From NCBI GenBank assembly GCA_030674155.1, contig CM060325.1:59593481-59613480 (forward strand): 20,000 bases of DNA. Direction: 5' to 3'. The DNA comes from Stramonita haemastoma. Lineage: Eukaryota; Mollusca; Gastropoda; Neogastropoda; Muricidae. Below, one piece after another: positions 19,932 to 20,000 of the stretch. Below the pieces are notes generated by a model. The model worked only from the letters and a program-made list of their open reading frames with translations. It made no database searches and was not told where the DNA came from. The translations under genes were made by a program, and so were the position numbers. The number at the start of each line of letters is the position of its first letter. Within the stretch, counting starts at the first letter, position 1.

Positions 19932-20000
19932 CTCAGTTGCATGCAGATCATAGAGCACCATCTTTTTTTTTTCTTGGATTTTTTGCTTTGTGGGTGCTTC
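19932..20000 (+). repeat. Dispersed repeat R, copy 2, cut by the window edge
   Basis: GGCCTCAGTTGCATGCAGATC, ATAGAGCACCATCTTTTT, and GTGGGTGCTTC at the last bases of the window. Confidence 0.7.

Overview
This looks like a gene-poor, repeat-saturated piece of an invertebrate nuclear genome. I see no operons, no conventional protein-coding gene, no rRNA, and no genuine tRNA. The window holds long di-, tri- and tetranucleotide microsatellites, at least four minisatellites, decayed non-LTR retrotransposon (LINE) fragments and several tRNA-derived or tRNA-like SINE families. From memory, the SINE families and the style of the LINE 3' ends are most like those of gastropod molluscs. That assignment is recall and inference, since no search was possible.

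Left third (1-5300): a (CT)n tract at the left edge, then two decayed LINE 3' ends (604-790 on +, 1176-1478 on -), a CT/GTCT compound tract, and a Ser-tRNA-like SINE (2397-2757). Next come a 27-copy 16-bp minisatellite of constant unit length (3260-3695), a GATA/GACA compound tract and a three-copy 56-bp tandem repeat. A (AGT)n tract at 4931-5003 abuts an unclassified coding-looking repeat. The first of four copies of a SINE-like family, called repeat C here, follows.

Centre (5300-9000): a degenerate ~32-bp tandem array is followed by about 1 kb of almost unbroken GT, TATG and TATC/TGTC microsatellite. A 5'-truncated but otherwise open LINE reverse transcriptase follows (7754-8710). Its stop codon lies inside the (GAGT)n tail, which passes straight into CA, TA and TG tracts.

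Right half (9000-20000): a two-block sequence occurs twice in direct orientation (9308-9895 and 10838-11570), with a different SINE in the middle of each copy. A second copy of the long tRNA-derived SINE (12536-12963, - strand) abuts another decayed LINE end. Two more repeat C copies lie at 14845-15470, beside a GAA-rich tract. An 18-copy 29-bp minisatellite (17441-17964), another copy of the first SINE, and a GT tract complete the window.

The only protein-level function visible is retroposition. The LINE remnants carry the reverse transcriptase C-terminus. The SINEs carry RNA polymerase III promoter-like heads and would depend on LINE proteins supplied in trans. No cooperating gene system was found.
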